The position numbers and the translations under genes are program-made. The notes under the pieces were generated by a model. It was given only the letters and a program-made list of their open reading frames with translations, was not told where the DNA came from and did no database searches. A stretch of 64,000 nucleotides of DNA, from NCBI RefSeq assembly GCF_023701695.1, contig NZ_JAJOZC010000001.1:6013894-6077893 (forward strand), read 5' to 3'. The DNA is from Streptomyces sp. RKAG290. Lineage in GTDB: Bacteria; Actinomycetota; Actinomycetes; Streptomycetales; Streptomycetaceae. Positions 1 to 9,597 of this stretch are shown piece after piece (the stretch's first letter is position 1; every line of letters starts with the position of its first letter).

Positions 1-1
1 T

Positions 2-1255
2 GGTTTCCGCCGTGATGACAGCCGTGGTGGTTCGAGCGGTGGGGGTTTCCGCCGTGACGACCGGGGTGGTTCTGGCTCCTCCGGTGGTGGCTTCCGTCGC
101 GACGACCGGGGCAGCTCCGGTTCGTCCGGTGGTGGGTTCCGTCGTGATGACCGTGGTGGTTCCGGTTCGTCCGGTGGTGGGTTCCGTCGTGATGACCGGG
201 CTCCGCGTCGTGATGATGACCGTGGTGGGCGTTCCGGTGGTGGTTTCGAGCGGCGCGATGACCGGCCGCGTGGCCCCCGTCGCGACGACGACAGCCGTGG
301 CGGCAGCACCGGCGGCGGTTTCCGCCGCGACGATAGCCGTGGTGGCTCTTCCGGCGGTGGCGGCGGCTTCCGCCGCGACGACAACCGCGGCGGTTCCTCC
401 GGTGGTGGCTTCCGTCGCGACGACCGTGGTGGCTCCGGTTCTGCCGGTGGTGAGTTCCGTCGTGATGACCGGGGTGGCTCGGGTTCGTCCGGTGGTGGGT
501 TCCGTCGTGATGACCGAGCTCCGCGTCGTGATGATGACCGTGGTGGGCGTTCCGGTGGTGGCTTCGAGCGGCGCGATGACCGGCCGCGTGGCCCCCGTCG
601 CGACGACGACAACCGTGGCGGCAGCACCGGCGGCGGCTTCCGCCGCGACGATAGCCGTGGTGGCTCTTCCGGCGGTGGCGGCGGCTTCCGCCGCGACGAC
701 AACCGCGGCGGTTCCTCCGGTGGCGGTTTCCGTCGTGATGACCGGGGCGGTTCTGGCTCGTCCGGTGGTGGGTTCCGTCGTGATGACCGGGCTCCGCGTC
801 GTGATGATGACCGTGGTGGGCGTTCCGGTGGTGGCTTCGAGCGGCGTGACGACGGGCCGCGTGGCCCCCGTCGCGACGACGACAGCCGTGGTGGCAGCAC
901 CGGCGGCGGTTTCCGCCGCGATGACAGCCGTTCCTCCAGCAGTGGCGGCGGCTTCCGACGCGACGACAACCGCGGCGGCGACCGGGACCGTGCCCCGCGG
1001 CGCGACGACAACCGTGGCGGCTCCTCCGGCGGCGGTTTCCGCCGTGATGACAGCCGTGGTGGTTCCAGCGGTGGTGGCTTCCGGCGCGATGACAGCCGTG
1101 GTGGCTCCTCCGGCGGCGGTTTCCGCCGTGATGACAGCCGTGGTGGTTCCAGCGGTGGCGGTTTCCGGCGCGATGACAGCCGTGGTGGCTCCTCCGGTGG
1201 TGGCTTCCGGCGCGATGACAGCCGTGGCGGTTCCAGCGGTGGCGGCTTCCGCGGT
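2..1255 (+). repeat. Tandem degenerate repeat encoding GGGFRRDD(R/S/N)RGGS units
   Basis: About 1.25 kb of imperfect tandem DNA repeat with a unit of roughly 36-45 bp. It includes larger super-repeats: the APRRDDDRGGRSGGGFERRDDRPRGPRRDDD block recurs near 200-290, 510-600 and 795-880 (given here as a pattern, not one uninterrupted string in each copy). It lies wholly in the coding frame of the TPR protein. The frame beginning at base 12 is also open through the repeat, but it encodes only Val/Ala/Thr-rich sequence and is a shadow. Confidence 0.85.
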
Positions 1256-2194
1256 CGGCGGGACGAAGGCGACCGGGGCGGCTACCGCGGCCGCGACGAC
1301 CGTGGTGGGTACGAGCGTCGGGACGAGCGCGAGCGTGAGCCGATCAAGCGCCTGCCCATCCCCGACGAGGTCACCGGTCACGAGATCGACAAGGACGTCC
1401 GGCAGGAGCTGATGAGCCTGCCCAAGACCCTGGCCGAGGATGTCGCCAGGAACCTGGTCATGGTGGCGCGGCTGCTCGACGAGGACCCCGAGCAGGCGTA
1501 CGCGTACTCGCGTATCGCCCTGCGACTGGCCTCGCGGGTCGCAGCTGTGCGTGAGGCGGCGGGCTTCGCGGCCTACGCGACGCAGAAGTATGCGGAGGCG
1601 CTGGCGGAGTTCCGGGCGTCCCGTCGGATGACCGGTTCCGTGGAGCTGTGGCCGGTCATGGCCGACTGCGAGCGCGGCCTCGGCCGGCCGGAGCGGGCGA
1701 TGGCCATGGCCGGTGAGCCCGAGGTGCAGAAGCTGGACAAGGCCGGACAGGTCGAGATGCGTCTGGTCGCCGCCGGCGCCCGTCGGGACATGGGGCAGAT
1801 CGATGCCGCCATCGTGACCCTCCAGAGTTCCGAGCTGGCCTCCAGCGCCGTCCACCCCTGGACGCCGCGACTGCGTTATGCGTACGCGGACGCGCTGCTG
1901 GCCGCCGGTCGCGAGGACGAGGCGCGTGAGTGGTTCGGGAAGGCCCTGGAGGCCGACAAGGACGGCTCCACCGACGCGTCGGACCGGCTCGCCGAGCTGG
2001 ACGGTGTCGAGTTCGTCGATGCCCTCGGTGACGACGAGGACGGCGCCCAGGCTCCCGCGCCCGCCGACGCCGTCGATGACGTCGAGGCGCCGGTGGTGAA
2101 CGCCGCGGACGACCGCCGCGTCGAGGACGAGGACGGCGACGACCTGGACGAGGACGGCGACGACCTGGACGAGGACGGTCCGGTCAAGGCGTAA
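2..2194 (+). CDS. TPR protein with long GFRRDD/RGG-like repeat region, 5' truncated
   Basis: The reading frame is open from base 2 to the stop at 2192-2194, so the start lies upstream of the window; 730 residues are visible. Roughly the first 420 residues are a low-complexity tract built on the unit GGGFRRDDRGGSS, with DNRGG, DSRGG and APRRDDDRGG variants. The remaining 290 residues form a conserved helical domain (starting near REPIKRLPIPDEVTGHEID) with TPR-like helices, then an acidic DDLDEDG tail. No enzyme motif is visible. RGG-type tracts often bind RNA, so an RNA- or ribosome-associated role is an inference only. Homologues in Streptomyces are annotated as tetratricopeptide repeat proteins. 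A strong hairpin follows the stop. Confidence 0.85.
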   Translation, partial: GFRRDDSRGGSSGGGFRRDDRGGSGSSGGGFRRDDRGSSGSSGGGFRRDDRGGSGSSGGGFRRDDRAPRRDDDRGGRSGGGFERRDDRPRGPRRDDDSRGGSTGGGFRRDDSRGGSSGGGGGFRRDDNRGGSSGGGFRRDDRGGSGSAGGEFRRDDRGGSGSSGGGFRRDDRAPRRDDDRGGRSGGGFERRDDRPRGPRRDDDNRGGSTGGGFRRDDSRGGSSGGGGGFRRDDNRGGSSGGGFRRDDRGGSGSSGGGFRRDDRAPRRDDDRGGRSGGGFERRDDGPRGPRRDDDSRGGSTGGGFRRDDSRSSSSGGGFRRDDNRGGDRDRAPRRDDNRGGSSGGGFRRDDSRGGSSGGGFRRDDSRGGSSGGGFRRDDSRGGSSGGGFRRDDSRGGSSGGGFRRDDSRGGSSGGGFRGRRDEGDRGGYRGRDDRGGYERRDEREREPIKRLPIPDEVTGHEIDKDVRQELMSLPKTLAEDVARNLVMVARLLDEDPEQAYAYSRIALRLASRVAAVREAAGFAAYATQKYAEALAEFRASRRMTGSVELWPVMADCERGLGRPERAMAMAGEPEVQKLDKAGQVEMRLVAAGARRDMGQIDAAIVTLQSSELASSAVHPWTPRLRYAYADALLAAGREDEAREWFGKALEADKDGSTDASDRLAELDGVEFVDALGDDEDGAQAPAPADAVDDVEAPVVNAADDRRVEDEDGDDLDEDGDDLDEDGPVKA

Positions 2195-2200
2195 CGCAGA

Positions 2201-2240
2201 AGAAGAGGGCGGCACCCCACTCGGGGTGCCGCCCTCTTCT
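2201..2240. terminator. Bidirectional hairpin terminator
   Basis: A perfect 18-bp stem (2201-2218 pairs with 2223-2240) with a 4-nt loop lies 7 bases after the stop of the TPR gene and 45 bases beyond the stop of the convergent DUF1015 gene. It can serve both. There is no long T tract, as is usual in Streptomyces. Confidence 0.85.
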
Positions 2241-2252
2241 GTGTCCGGGCCC

Positions 2253-2303
2253 AGCCGAAGGCCGTGCCGAGCCGAAGGTCGTGCTCAGCCGAAGGTCAGG
2301 CTT
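2253..2303. repeat. Three 17-bp tandem repeats spanning a stop codon
   Basis: Three imperfect copies of AGCCGAAGGtCGTGCtC start at 2253, 2270 and 2287. The stop codon of the minus-strand DUF1015 gene (2285-2287) lies at the junction of the second and third copies, so the third copy is coding (LTFG end) and the others are downstream duplicates. Confidence 0.7.
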
Positions 2304-3562
2304 CGCAGGACCAGGCCCGTGGCCGGCTTGGGGCCGAAGGAGGTCGACTTGCGCGGCATGGTGACGCCCTGTCGGGCCAGGTCACGGACGACTTCCTCGC
2401 GCACCGGATGCATCAGCACCGCCGTGGCGTCGTGCCGTTCGGCCTGCTCGACGGCAGCCGCTGTGTCGTGGATGTACGCGATGTGCGCCGGGTCGTCGGG
2501 GATCTGCCAGACCTGGTCGAGCAGCGCCGAGTGCAGGACCGTCGCGTCGAGGCTGCGCCAGGCGGCCGGCCGGTCCGCCGGAACGGTGCGGGCCAGCAGG
2601 TTCTCGTCGGGGCGGTCGACCAGATGGAATCCACCGTCGCCCGCGAGGAGGAAGGCGTTGCCCGCTGCGGCTGCTTCGGCCAGGGCTTCCAGAGCCAGGG
2701 GGAGTGGTCCCCGGACGTCGCGGATCCGGAAGAGGCCGGTCAGTGCGGCGAGGGCATCGGCCACGGGCAGTCCGTGCAACAGCCGGTGGATGGACCGCAC
2801 CCGCAGCGGGTACCGGGCCGTGTCGACCAGGAGGACGAGGCCGAAGTCCCAGGGGCCGGGCGCGGAGTGTTCCTGTTGCAGCCGGAGGTAGGTGGCCCAG
2901 CGGTGGTGACCGTCGGCGATCAGGGCCTGGCGACGGGCCAGATCCGTCTCGATCACCGAGCGGTCGGCGAGGTCGGTGACCGCCCAGAGCCGGTGGCTGA
3001 AGCCGTCCTCGGTGGTGGTGGCGAGCAGTGGCGGCTGCTGGATCGTCCGCTCGATGACATCGGCGGCGCCGGTGGCGCTGCCGTCGCTGCGGTAGGTCAG
3101 CAGCAGTGGTTCGAGATGGGCCGCCGTGGTCCGCATCAGGTCGGCACGGTCCTCGACGACGTCGGCCATGACGTCCTCGTGCGGGAGGACGATGCCGTCG
3201 GCGGGGCCGGAGAGCGCCAGCGCACCGACGACGCCGCGCTGCAGGATCTCGCTGTTGCGCTGCTCGTACACGTACAGCGCGGGCTCGGCATCGGGGGCGA
3301 GGATGCCCTCGGCCAGCCATTGGTCCAGCGTCGCGGCGGCCTGCTCGTGGCGGGCGGACGCGGTGTCGGCCTGCGGCAGGATCAGGCGCACGATGTTGTG
3401 CGGATCCGCCGATTCCAGATGGAGGAGTCCATCGGGCCGTACGACGACGTCGTACGGGGGCGAGGTCACCGCGGCGAGACTGCCGACCCGCTCGGGGACG
3501 TATCGCAGTCCACGGAACGGGATCAGGTGCAGTCCCTGGTCCGCGCGGCCTGATGTGTTCAT
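2285..3562 (-). CDS. DUF1015 family protein
   Basis: 425-residue cytoplasmic protein of the DUF1015 family, whose members are conserved but without an assigned reaction. Recognisable features are the N-terminal RGLRYVPERVG and SPPYDVV motifs, the central IADGHHRWATYLRL motif (His-rich, a family hallmark) and full family length. The start ATG at 3560-3562 has no clear ribosome binding site. A TACGAT hexamer lies just upstream on the minus strand at -10 spacing, so the message may be leaderless (inference). It is divergent from the HAD phosphatase gene and convergent with the TPR gene. Confidence 0.88.
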   Translation of the reverse strand: MNTSGRADQGLHLIPFRGLRYVPERVGSLAAVTSPPYDVVVRPDGLLHLESADPHNIVRLILPQADTASARHEQAAATLDQWLAEGILAPDAEPALYVYEQRNSEILQRGVVGALALSGPADGIVLPHEDVMADVVEDRADLMRTTAAHLEPLLLTYRSDGSATGAADVIERTIQQPPLLATTTEDGFSHRLWAVTDLADRSVIETDLARRQALIADGHHRWATYLRLQQEHSAPGPWDFGLVLLVDTARYPLRVRSIHRLLHGLPVADALAALTGLFRIRDVRGPLPLALEALAEAAAAGNAFLLAGDGGFHLVDRPDENLLARTVPADRPAAWRSLDATVLHSALLDQVWQIPDDPAHIAYIHDTAAAVEQAERHDATAVLMHPVREEVVRDLARQGVTMPRKSTSFGPKPATGLVLRSLTFG

Positions 3563-3633
3563 TTCTGCATCGTATGTGCGGTCCGGGGATACGCGATGAT
3601 CGGGGGAGACGCAGGCAACGAGGAGCGCACGAT

Positions 3634-4662
3634 ATGAGTCAGGCGAGCAGGACCAGGCCGAGCGGGAGCAGCACGGCGTTGAGCGAGGCGTACGACACGG
3701 CGCTGCTCGATCTCGACGGGGTGGTGTACGCGGGCGGGCAGGCGATCGACCACGCGGTCGAGGCCCTCGGCACGGCGCGGGACGGTGGCATGCACCTGGC
3801 GTACGTGACGAACAACGCGCTGCGGACGCCGGACGCGGTGGCGGAGCATCTGACCGAACTCGGGGTGCCGGCCGAGTCCGCCGACGTGATCACCTCGGCG
3901 CAGGCCGTGGCCCGGCTGATCGCCGATCAGCTGCCCGCCGGCGCCCGGGTGCTGGTGGTCGGGGGCGAGGGGCTGCGGGTGGCGCTGCGCGAACGCGGGC
4001 TCCAGCCGGTGGAGTCGGCGGACGACGGGCCGGTGGCGGTGGCGCAGGGATACGGCGGGCCCGACATGACGTGGGGCCGGTTCGCCGAGGCCGCCTATGC
4101 GGTCAACAGCGGTCTGCCGTGGTTCGCGTCCAATACGGATCTGACCATTCCGAGTGCCCGGGGCATCGCGCCGGGCAACGGGGCGGCGGTGGAGGTCGTG
4201 CGGATCGCGACCGGTGCCGAGCCGCAGGTGGCCGGGAAGCCGCTGCCCCCGATGCACAGGGAGACGGTGCTGCGGACCGGTGCCGAGCGGCCGTTGGTGG
4301 TCGGTGACCGGCTCGACACGGACATCGAGGGGGCGTTCAACGGCGGCGTCGACTCGCTGCTGGTGCTGACCGGGGTGACGGACGCGGCGCAGCTGCTGGC
4401 CGCGAAGCCGGAGCACCGGCCGACCTATGTGGACGCCGATCTGCGGGGACTGCTGACGGGGCAGCCCGAGGTGACCCAGGACGACGAGAGCTTCGGCTGC
4501 GGTGGCTGGACGGCGTCCGTCCGGGGCGAGGAGCTGGCGCTGGACGGTGACGGGGAGGCGCTCGACGGGCTGCGTGCGCTGAGCGCGGCGGCATGGTCGC
4601 ACGCCGGGGAGGGCTCGTGCGGGCTGGACGCGGCGAAGGCGGTCGCCAGGCTCGGGCTGTAG
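3634..4662 (+). CDS. HAD-IIA family hydrolase (NagD/PGP-like phosphatase)
   Basis: 342-residue HAD superfamily phosphatase. Motif I is DLDGVVYAGG at about residues 26-35, with the nucleophile Asp26 and acid/base Asp28. AYVTNNALRTP carries motif II, and VVGDRLDTDIEGAFNGG near residue 223 is motif IV. The cap is of the C2 type found in NagD, p-nitrophenyl phosphatase and phosphoglycolate phosphatase relatives. The C-terminal 60 residues after the HAD core are an extension seen in Streptomyces homologues. ATG 3634 was preferred to the upstream in-frame ATG 3553 because GAGGAG lies 8 bases before it and similarity begins there. The substrate is not deducible. Confidence 0.9.
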   Translation: MSQASRTRPSGSSTALSEAYDTALLDLDGVVYAGGQAIDHAVEALGTARDGGMHLAYVTNNALRTPDAVAEHLTELGVPAESADVITSAQAVARLIADQLPAGARVLVVGGEGLRVALRERGLQPVESADDGPVAVAQGYGGPDMTWGRFAEAAYAVNSGLPWFASNTDLTIPSARGIAPGNGAAVEVVRIATGAEPQVAGKPLPPMHRETVLRTGAERPLVVGDRLDTDIEGAFNGGVDSLLVLTGVTDAAQLLAAKPEHRPTYVDADLRGLLTGQPEVTQDDESFGCGGWTASVRGEELALDGDGEALDGLRALSAAAWSHAGEGSCGLDAAKAVARLGL

Positions 4663-4888
4663 CACCCGCGGATCTGCGAAGCCGCCCGCCCGGGACCAGC
4701 CGCGGACCTCCACAGCCCCTGCGCGGGACGGCAGCCGCAGAAAAGCCTCCGAGGCCCCCGCCGGGGACGCAGCCGCGACACCGCAACGGCCCCGCTGCCG
4801 GCCGCCGGGGGGTTCCCGGGCCGGCCGCCGGAGGTTCCCGGGCAGGCCGGGCCTCCTTCACAGGTACGGAGGCCGGATCGAGGTCACG

Positions 4889-4907
4889 GGAGGGTAGGCT
4901 AACCTAA
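4889..4907 (+). promoter_or_regulatory. Iron box (DmdR1/IdeR-type operator)
   Basis: GGAGGGTAGGCTAACCTAA matches the actinobacterial iron-box consensus TTAGGTTAGGCTAACCTAA at 16 of 19 positions. It ends 4 bases before the GTG start of the first siderophore permease, so bound repressor would cover the promoter and start region. DmdR1/IdeR bind such boxes when loaded with Fe2+. The box implies iron-repressed expression of the three downstream transport genes. Confidence 0.85.
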
Positions 4908-4911
4908 CCGC

Positions 4912-5976
4912 GTGTTCGTTGAGAGTCCCCCGGAACCGAGTGCAGGCCCGATAGCCGCGCCGGAGAAACCTGCGCCCCGCAGGCGGCGCCATGCGGTACG
5001 AGCCGCAGGGCTCCTGGTGGCCCTGGCGGTACTCGTGCTGGTGTGTCTGGCGAGTATCGCGATCGGCGCCAAGGCGCTGCCCCTCGCCGACGTATGGCAC
5101 GGGCTGTTCCACTACGCCGGGGGCGGCGACGACGTCCTCGTGCGCAAGGTGCGGATCCCGCGGACCGTGCTCGGGCTGATCGTCGGCACCGCACTCGGCC
5201 TTGCCGGCGCGGTGATGCAGGCGCTGACCCGTAACCCGCTGGCCGAGCCCGGACTGCTGGGTGTCAACGCGGGAGCGTCGGCCGCGGTCGTCTCCGCCAT
5301 CAGCTTCTTCGGCGTCACCTCGCTGACCGGGTATGTCTGGTTCGCCTTCGCGGGTGCCGCGATCGTGTCGGTGGCCGTGTACCTGCTCGGCGGCAGTCGG
5401 TCCGCCACCCCCGTACGGCTCGCGCTCGCCGGGACGGCGGTCACCGCCGCGCTCTACGGGTACGTCAACGCCGTACAGCTGCTGGATTCGGCGGCGCTGG
5501 ACCGGCTGCGGTTCTGGACCGTCGGCTCGCTGGCCTCTGCGAACACCGAGACCCTCGGCAAGGTGTGGCCGTTCATCGCGATCGGTGTCGTACTGACCCT
5601 GCTCATCGCGCGGCCGCTCAACGCCCTGGAGATGGGCGACGACACGGCACGGGCCCTGGGCGCGCACCTGACCAGGACACGGGTCCTCGCCATGCTCGCC
5701 GTCACCCTGCTCTGCGGGTCGGCGACCGCCGCGTGCGGGCCGATCGTCTTCATCGGGCTGATGATCCCGCACCTGGTCCGCGCCATCACCGGCCCCGACA
5801 TGCGGTGGATCCTGCCGTACGCGGCGGTGCTCTCCCCGGCGCTGCTGCTCGGCGCGGACGTGGTGGGCCGCGTCGTGGCCCGCCCGTCCGAACTGCAGGT
5901 CGGCATCGTCACCGCGCTGCTCGGCGGGCCCGTCTTCATCCATCTCGTACGACGCAAGAGGATGTCCCAGCTGTGA
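4912..5976 (+). CDS. Iron-siderophore ABC transporter permease (FecCD family)
   Basis: 354-residue polytopic inner-membrane subunit of a type II ABC importer for ferric siderophores. After a short proline-rich N-terminus there are about ten hydrophobic helices. Family landmarks include VRIPRTVLGLIVGTALGLAG, MQALTRNPLAEPGLLGVNAGAS and the ATPase-coupling loop LEMGDDTARALGAHL. The GTG start at 4912 lies directly behind the iron box. No binding-protein gene is adjacent, so the complex must use one encoded elsewhere. The next permease begins inside this stop codon. Confidence 0.93.
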   Translation: MFVESPPEPSAGPIAAPEKPAPRRRRHAVRAAGLLVALAVLVLVCLASIAIGAKALPLADVWHGLFHYAGGGDDVLVRKVRIPRTVLGLIVGTALGLAGAVMQALTRNPLAEPGLLGVNAGASAAVVSAISFFGVTSLTGYVWFAFAGAAIVSVAVYLLGGSRSATPVRLALAGTAVTAALYGYVNAVQLLDSAALDRLRFWTVGSLASANTETLGKVWPFIAIGVVLTLLIARPLNALEMGDDTARALGAHLTRTRVLAMLAVTLLCGSATAACGPIVFIGLMIPHLVRAITGPDMRWILPYAAVLSPALLLGADVVGRVVARPSELQVGIVTALLGGPVFIHLVRRKRMSQL

Positions 5977-7067
5977 AGGCCACGAAGGGGACAGCAGGGA
6001 CAACGCGGACAGCGCGGCCGGTGGGTACCGCCCGGTCGGTGAGAGCGGTGCGGGCGGCGGGCAGGTACTCGTTCCGGATGAACGTCCGGGCGGCCGTGGT
6101 GGTCGTGCTGCTCGCCGCCGTGGTGGCGGTGTCCGGTGTGGTCCTCATCGGCAGCGGTGACTTCGCCATGACCCCGGAGGAAGTCGTCAGCACGCTCTTC
6201 GGGCACGGCACCTTCCAGCAGGAGCTGATCGTCACGGACCTGCGGCTGCCGCGGGTGCTGGTGGGACTCCTCGTCGGTACGGCGCTCGGTGCGGGCGGCG
6301 CCGTCTTCCAGACCATTTCGCGCAATCCGCTCGGCAGCCCCGACGTGCTCGGTTTCGGCCAGGGCGCCACGGTGGGCGCGCTGAGCGTGATCGTCCTGTT
6401 CCAGGGCGGGGCGACGGCGGTCGCGGGCGGTGCCGTGGCCGGCGGTCTGCTGACGGGGGTGGCGGTCTACCTGCTGGCATGGAAGCGCGGGGTGCACGGC
6501 TTCCGGCTCGTGCTGGTCGGGATCGGTGCCGCCGCCATGCTGACCGCCGTGACCCAGTACCTGATCACCAAGGCCAACCTGGTGGACGCGACCCGGGCCG
6601 TCGTCTGGATGACCGGCTCGCTCGACGGCCGGGACTGGGCCCAGGTCTGGCCGCTGCTCGTGGTCTGCGGTGTTCTCCTGCCGCTCGTGTTCGGCCACGG
6701 TCCGGCCCTGCGGGTGATGGAGATGGGCGACGACGCCGCCTACGCACTCGGTGTACGGGTCGAACGCACGCGGCTCGTCCTGATGGGCTCCGCCGTCCTC
6801 CTCGTCGCCGTCGCCACCGCCGCGGCCGGGCCGATCGCGTTCGTCTCGCTGAGCGCGCCGCAGCTGGCCCGCCGGCTGACCCGCTCGACCGGCCCCAACC
6901 TGGTGGCCTCGGCCTTCATGGGCGCGGCGCTGCTGCTGGTCGCCGACTGGGTCGCCATGGAAGCCTTCGGTGACCGGCAACTGCCGGTCGGGGTGGTCAC
7001 CGGCGTGCTCGGCGGCTGCTATCTGCTGTGGCTGCTGGTGTCCGAGCGCAAGGCGGGCCGCATTTGA
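5973..7067 (+). CDS. Iron-siderophore ABC transporter permease (FecCD family), second subunit
   Basis: 364-residue partner permease. GTG 5973 overlaps the preceding TGA by four bases (GTGA), indicating translational coupling, and places the first membrane helix after about 38 basic residues. Motifs parallel the first subunit: LRLPRVLVGLLVGTALGAGG, TISRNPLGSPDVLGFGQGA and MEMGDDAAYALGVRVERTR (coupling helix). The two permeases are expected to form a heterodimer served by the ATPase downstream. An in-frame open stretch extends upstream to 5565 but is only a shadow of the first permease gene. Confidence 0.92.
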   Translation: MKATKGTAGTTRTARPVGTARSVRAVRAAGRYSFRMNVRAAVVVVLLAAVVAVSGVVLIGSGDFAMTPEEVVSTLFGHGTFQQELIVTDLRLPRVLVGLLVGTALGAGGAVFQTISRNPLGSPDVLGFGQGATVGALSVIVLFQGGATAVAGGAVAGGLLTGVAVYLLAWKRGVHGFRLVLVGIGAAAMLTAVTQYLITKANLVDATRAVVWMTGSLDGRDWAQVWPLLVVCGVLLPLVFGHGPALRVMEMGDDAAYALGVRVERTRLVLMGSAVLLVAVATAAAGPIAFVSLSAPQLARRLTRSTGPNLVASAFMGAALLLVADWVAMEAFGDRQLPVGVVTGVLGGCYLLWLLVSERKAGRI

Positions 7068-7144
7068 AGACCCGTGCAGGCGGCGCGAAGCCGTCACCCG
7101 CCACCCATTGCCCCAGCACCCCGACCGACTCACGGAGTACGACC

Positions 7145-7986
7145 ATGCAACGCCTCACCGCGGACTCGGTGACCCTCGGCTACGACCAGCGGATCATCGC
7201 GGAGAACCTCTCGGTCGAGATACCCGACCAGTCGTTCACCGTGATCGTCGGCCCCAACGCCTGCGGCAAGTCGACTTTGCTGAGGGCGCTCTCCCGGATG
7301 CTGAAGCCGAGCCGGGCCAGGTGCTGCTGGACGGGCAGGCGATCCACCGGATGCCGGCGAAGAAGGTCGCCAGGACGCTGGGGCTGCTGCCCCAGTCCTC
7401 GATCGCGCCCGACGGCATCACCGTGGCCGACCTGGTGGCCCGGGGACGCTATCCGCACCAGGGACTGCTGAGGCAGTGGTCACCCGAGGACGAACGCATT
7501 GTCGAGGAATCGATGGCGGCGACCGGTGTCGGTGAGCTCGGTGATCGCTATGTCGACGAATTGTCAGGCGGACAGCGCCAGCGCGTCTGGATCGCGATGG
7601 CGCTCGCGCAGCAGACGCCGCTGCTGCTGCTCGACGAGCCGACGACGTACCTCGACATCCAGCACCAGATCGATGTACTCGACCTGTGCGCGGAGCTGCA
7701 CGAGACGCAGGGGCGCACGCTGGTGGCCGTCCTGCACGATCTGAACCACGCCGCGCGGTACGCCACGCATCTCATCGCGATGCGGAAGGGCGAGATCGTC
7801 GCGGAGGGTGCGCCCGGGGAGATCGTCACCGCGGAGCTGGTGGAGCGGGTGTTCGGGCTGCGGTGCCAGGTGATCCCCGATCCGGAGACCGGGACGCCGC
7901 TGGTGGTGCCGGCCGCGCGGGTGCGGGGAGCGCGGAGCGGCGGGGTGGCTGTCGGGCGCGGAGCGGGTGCGCAGGCGGGGCGGTGA
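7145..7986 (+). CDS. Siderophore ABC transporter ATP-binding protein (FepC-like), apparent frameshift
   Basis: The ATPase of the siderophore importer. The first 56 codons carry GYDQRIIAENLSVEI and Walker A (GPNACGKST). The frame then breaks, and the remainder is read one frame over: GQVLLDGQAIHRMP, Q-loop GLLPQSS, signature LSGGQRQRVWIAMALAQ, Walker B LLLLDEPTTYLD and switch HDLNHAARYA. One missing base near 7311-7316 (agccgggcc) joins the halves into a normal 280-residue FepC-type protein. Both halves are fully conserved, which argues for a sequence error rather than a pseudogene. ATG 7145 sits 77 bases after the second permease gene. The last 25 residues are a Gly/Arg tail. Confidence 0.85.
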
Positions 7987-8017
7987 CGGGCGGCGGCGTG
8001 GCCTGCGGCCCCGCTTT

Positions 8018-8043
8018 GTCCTCAATCGCCGGACGGGCTTGAT
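8018..8043. repeat. Dispersed Streptomyces intergenic repeat
   Basis: The segment TGTCCTCAATCGCCGGACGG and its continuation GGCTTGAT is, from general knowledge, a very common intergenic motif in Streptomyces genomes, usually read on the other strand as the aagcccgtccggcgattgagg type. Here it sits between two convergent genes. Its function is unknown. Confidence 0.5.
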
Positions 8044-8056
8044 GCGGCCGGTGTTG

Positions 8057-8404
8057 TCACAGCAGGGATCTGAGTTTCAGGAGGTCGCGGAAGCCTGCCT
8101 CCAGGCGGACGCGGCCCGAGCCCCAGGCCTTGGCGAAGTTCAGGTCGCCGTTCACCATGGCCACCAGGTCGTCGCCGGTCATCGCGAGGCGGATCTCGGC
8201 CTTCTCCGGCGGCGGCCCCTCGACCGTGTCCAGGACCCGGATCCGGCCGCCCGCCAGCCGCCCGGTGAAGGTGATGTCCAGGTCCTTGATGTGACAGCTC
8301 AGCGAGCGGTCGAGGGCAGCCGCGCTGCGCACGTCGCCGTCGGCCCCCGCGAGGTTGTCCGAGAGTCTGTCGAGTGCGCTGCGGCACTCCGCCATGGTCG
8401 CCAT
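8057..8404 (-). CDS. SCP2 sterol-binding domain protein
   Basis: 115-residue protein covering one SCP2-like domain (a lipid/sterol-carrier fold found in several unrelated pathways). It has the fold's typical ending: a beta strand with RIRVLDTVEG, then EIRLAMTGDDLVAMVNGDLNFAKAWGSGRVRLEA and the C-terminal helix LLKLRSLL. The start is at 8404 (MATMAEC), because the longer open frame upstream reads into the divergent gene's promoter. It is transcribed divergently from the small gene at 8448. The ligand is unknown. Confidence 0.8.
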   Translation of the reverse strand: MATMAECRSALDRLSDNLAGADGDVRSAAALDRSLSCHIKDLDITFTGRLAGGRIRVLDTVEGPPPEKAEIRLAMTGDDLVAMVNGDLNFAKAWGSGRVRLEAGFRDLLKLRSLL

Positions 8405-8447
8405 TGTGATCGACGGTACCGCAGCCCTTCGGGGTAGCGTTTCCCGC

Positions 8448-8775
8448 ATGAGCGACTCGATGCCGGGGCCGGGACGGCTGCCGGAACAGCGCCCGGGGGA
8501 TCCCGCAGGACGTACCGCAGGAGCCGCCCGCGGCCGTCCCGCACGAGCCGGTGGGGCCCGCGCCCCTCGGTGTCGTACGCACGCCCACCGGCAACGCCGA
8601 AGTGGACGCGGGACTGGAGCGTCTGGCCGATGCCGACCACCTCCCGGCGGACGGACACATCGAGGTGTACGAGGATGTACACCGTGGCCTGCGCGACGCG
8701 CTGACCGCGCTGGACGCCAGGCCCGCACCCGCACCGGTACCCGCACCGATGCCCTCGTACGACAACAGGAGCTGA
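8448..8775 (+). CDS. Small conserved Streptomyces protein upstream of tlyA, apparent frameshift
   Basis: No function is recognised. The ATG at 8448 opens MSDSMPGPGRLPEQRPG. The conserved part (PLGVVRTPTGNAEVDAGLERL, then DGHIEVYEDVHRGLRDALTAL) lies in another frame. Removing one G from the five-G run 8495-8499 joins the two into a 108-residue protein with a Pro/Gln/Glu-rich N-terminus and an amphipathic helical C-terminal half. It ends 7 bases before the tlyA start, so the two are co-transcribed. Small proteins of this type precede tlyA in other streptomycetes. Confidence 0.65.
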
Positions 8776-8782
8776 ACCGAAC

Positions 8783-9593
<811 letters not shown>

Positions 9594-9597
<4 letters not shown>

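Noticed and set aside
12..1412. 466-codon open frame of Val/Ala/Thr-rich sequence
   Set aside because: It is the wrong frame of the GFRRDD repeat; the true frame begins at base 2 and runs into the conserved TPR domain.
2264..3553. 429-codon plus-strand open frame over the DUF1015 gene
   Set aside because: Antisense to a conserved gene and rich in Gly/Arg/Val with no family motif; typical of high-GC shadow frames.
4858..6003. 381-codon minus-strand open frame over the siderophore permease
   Set aside because: Highly charged low-information sequence opposite a clear permease gene.
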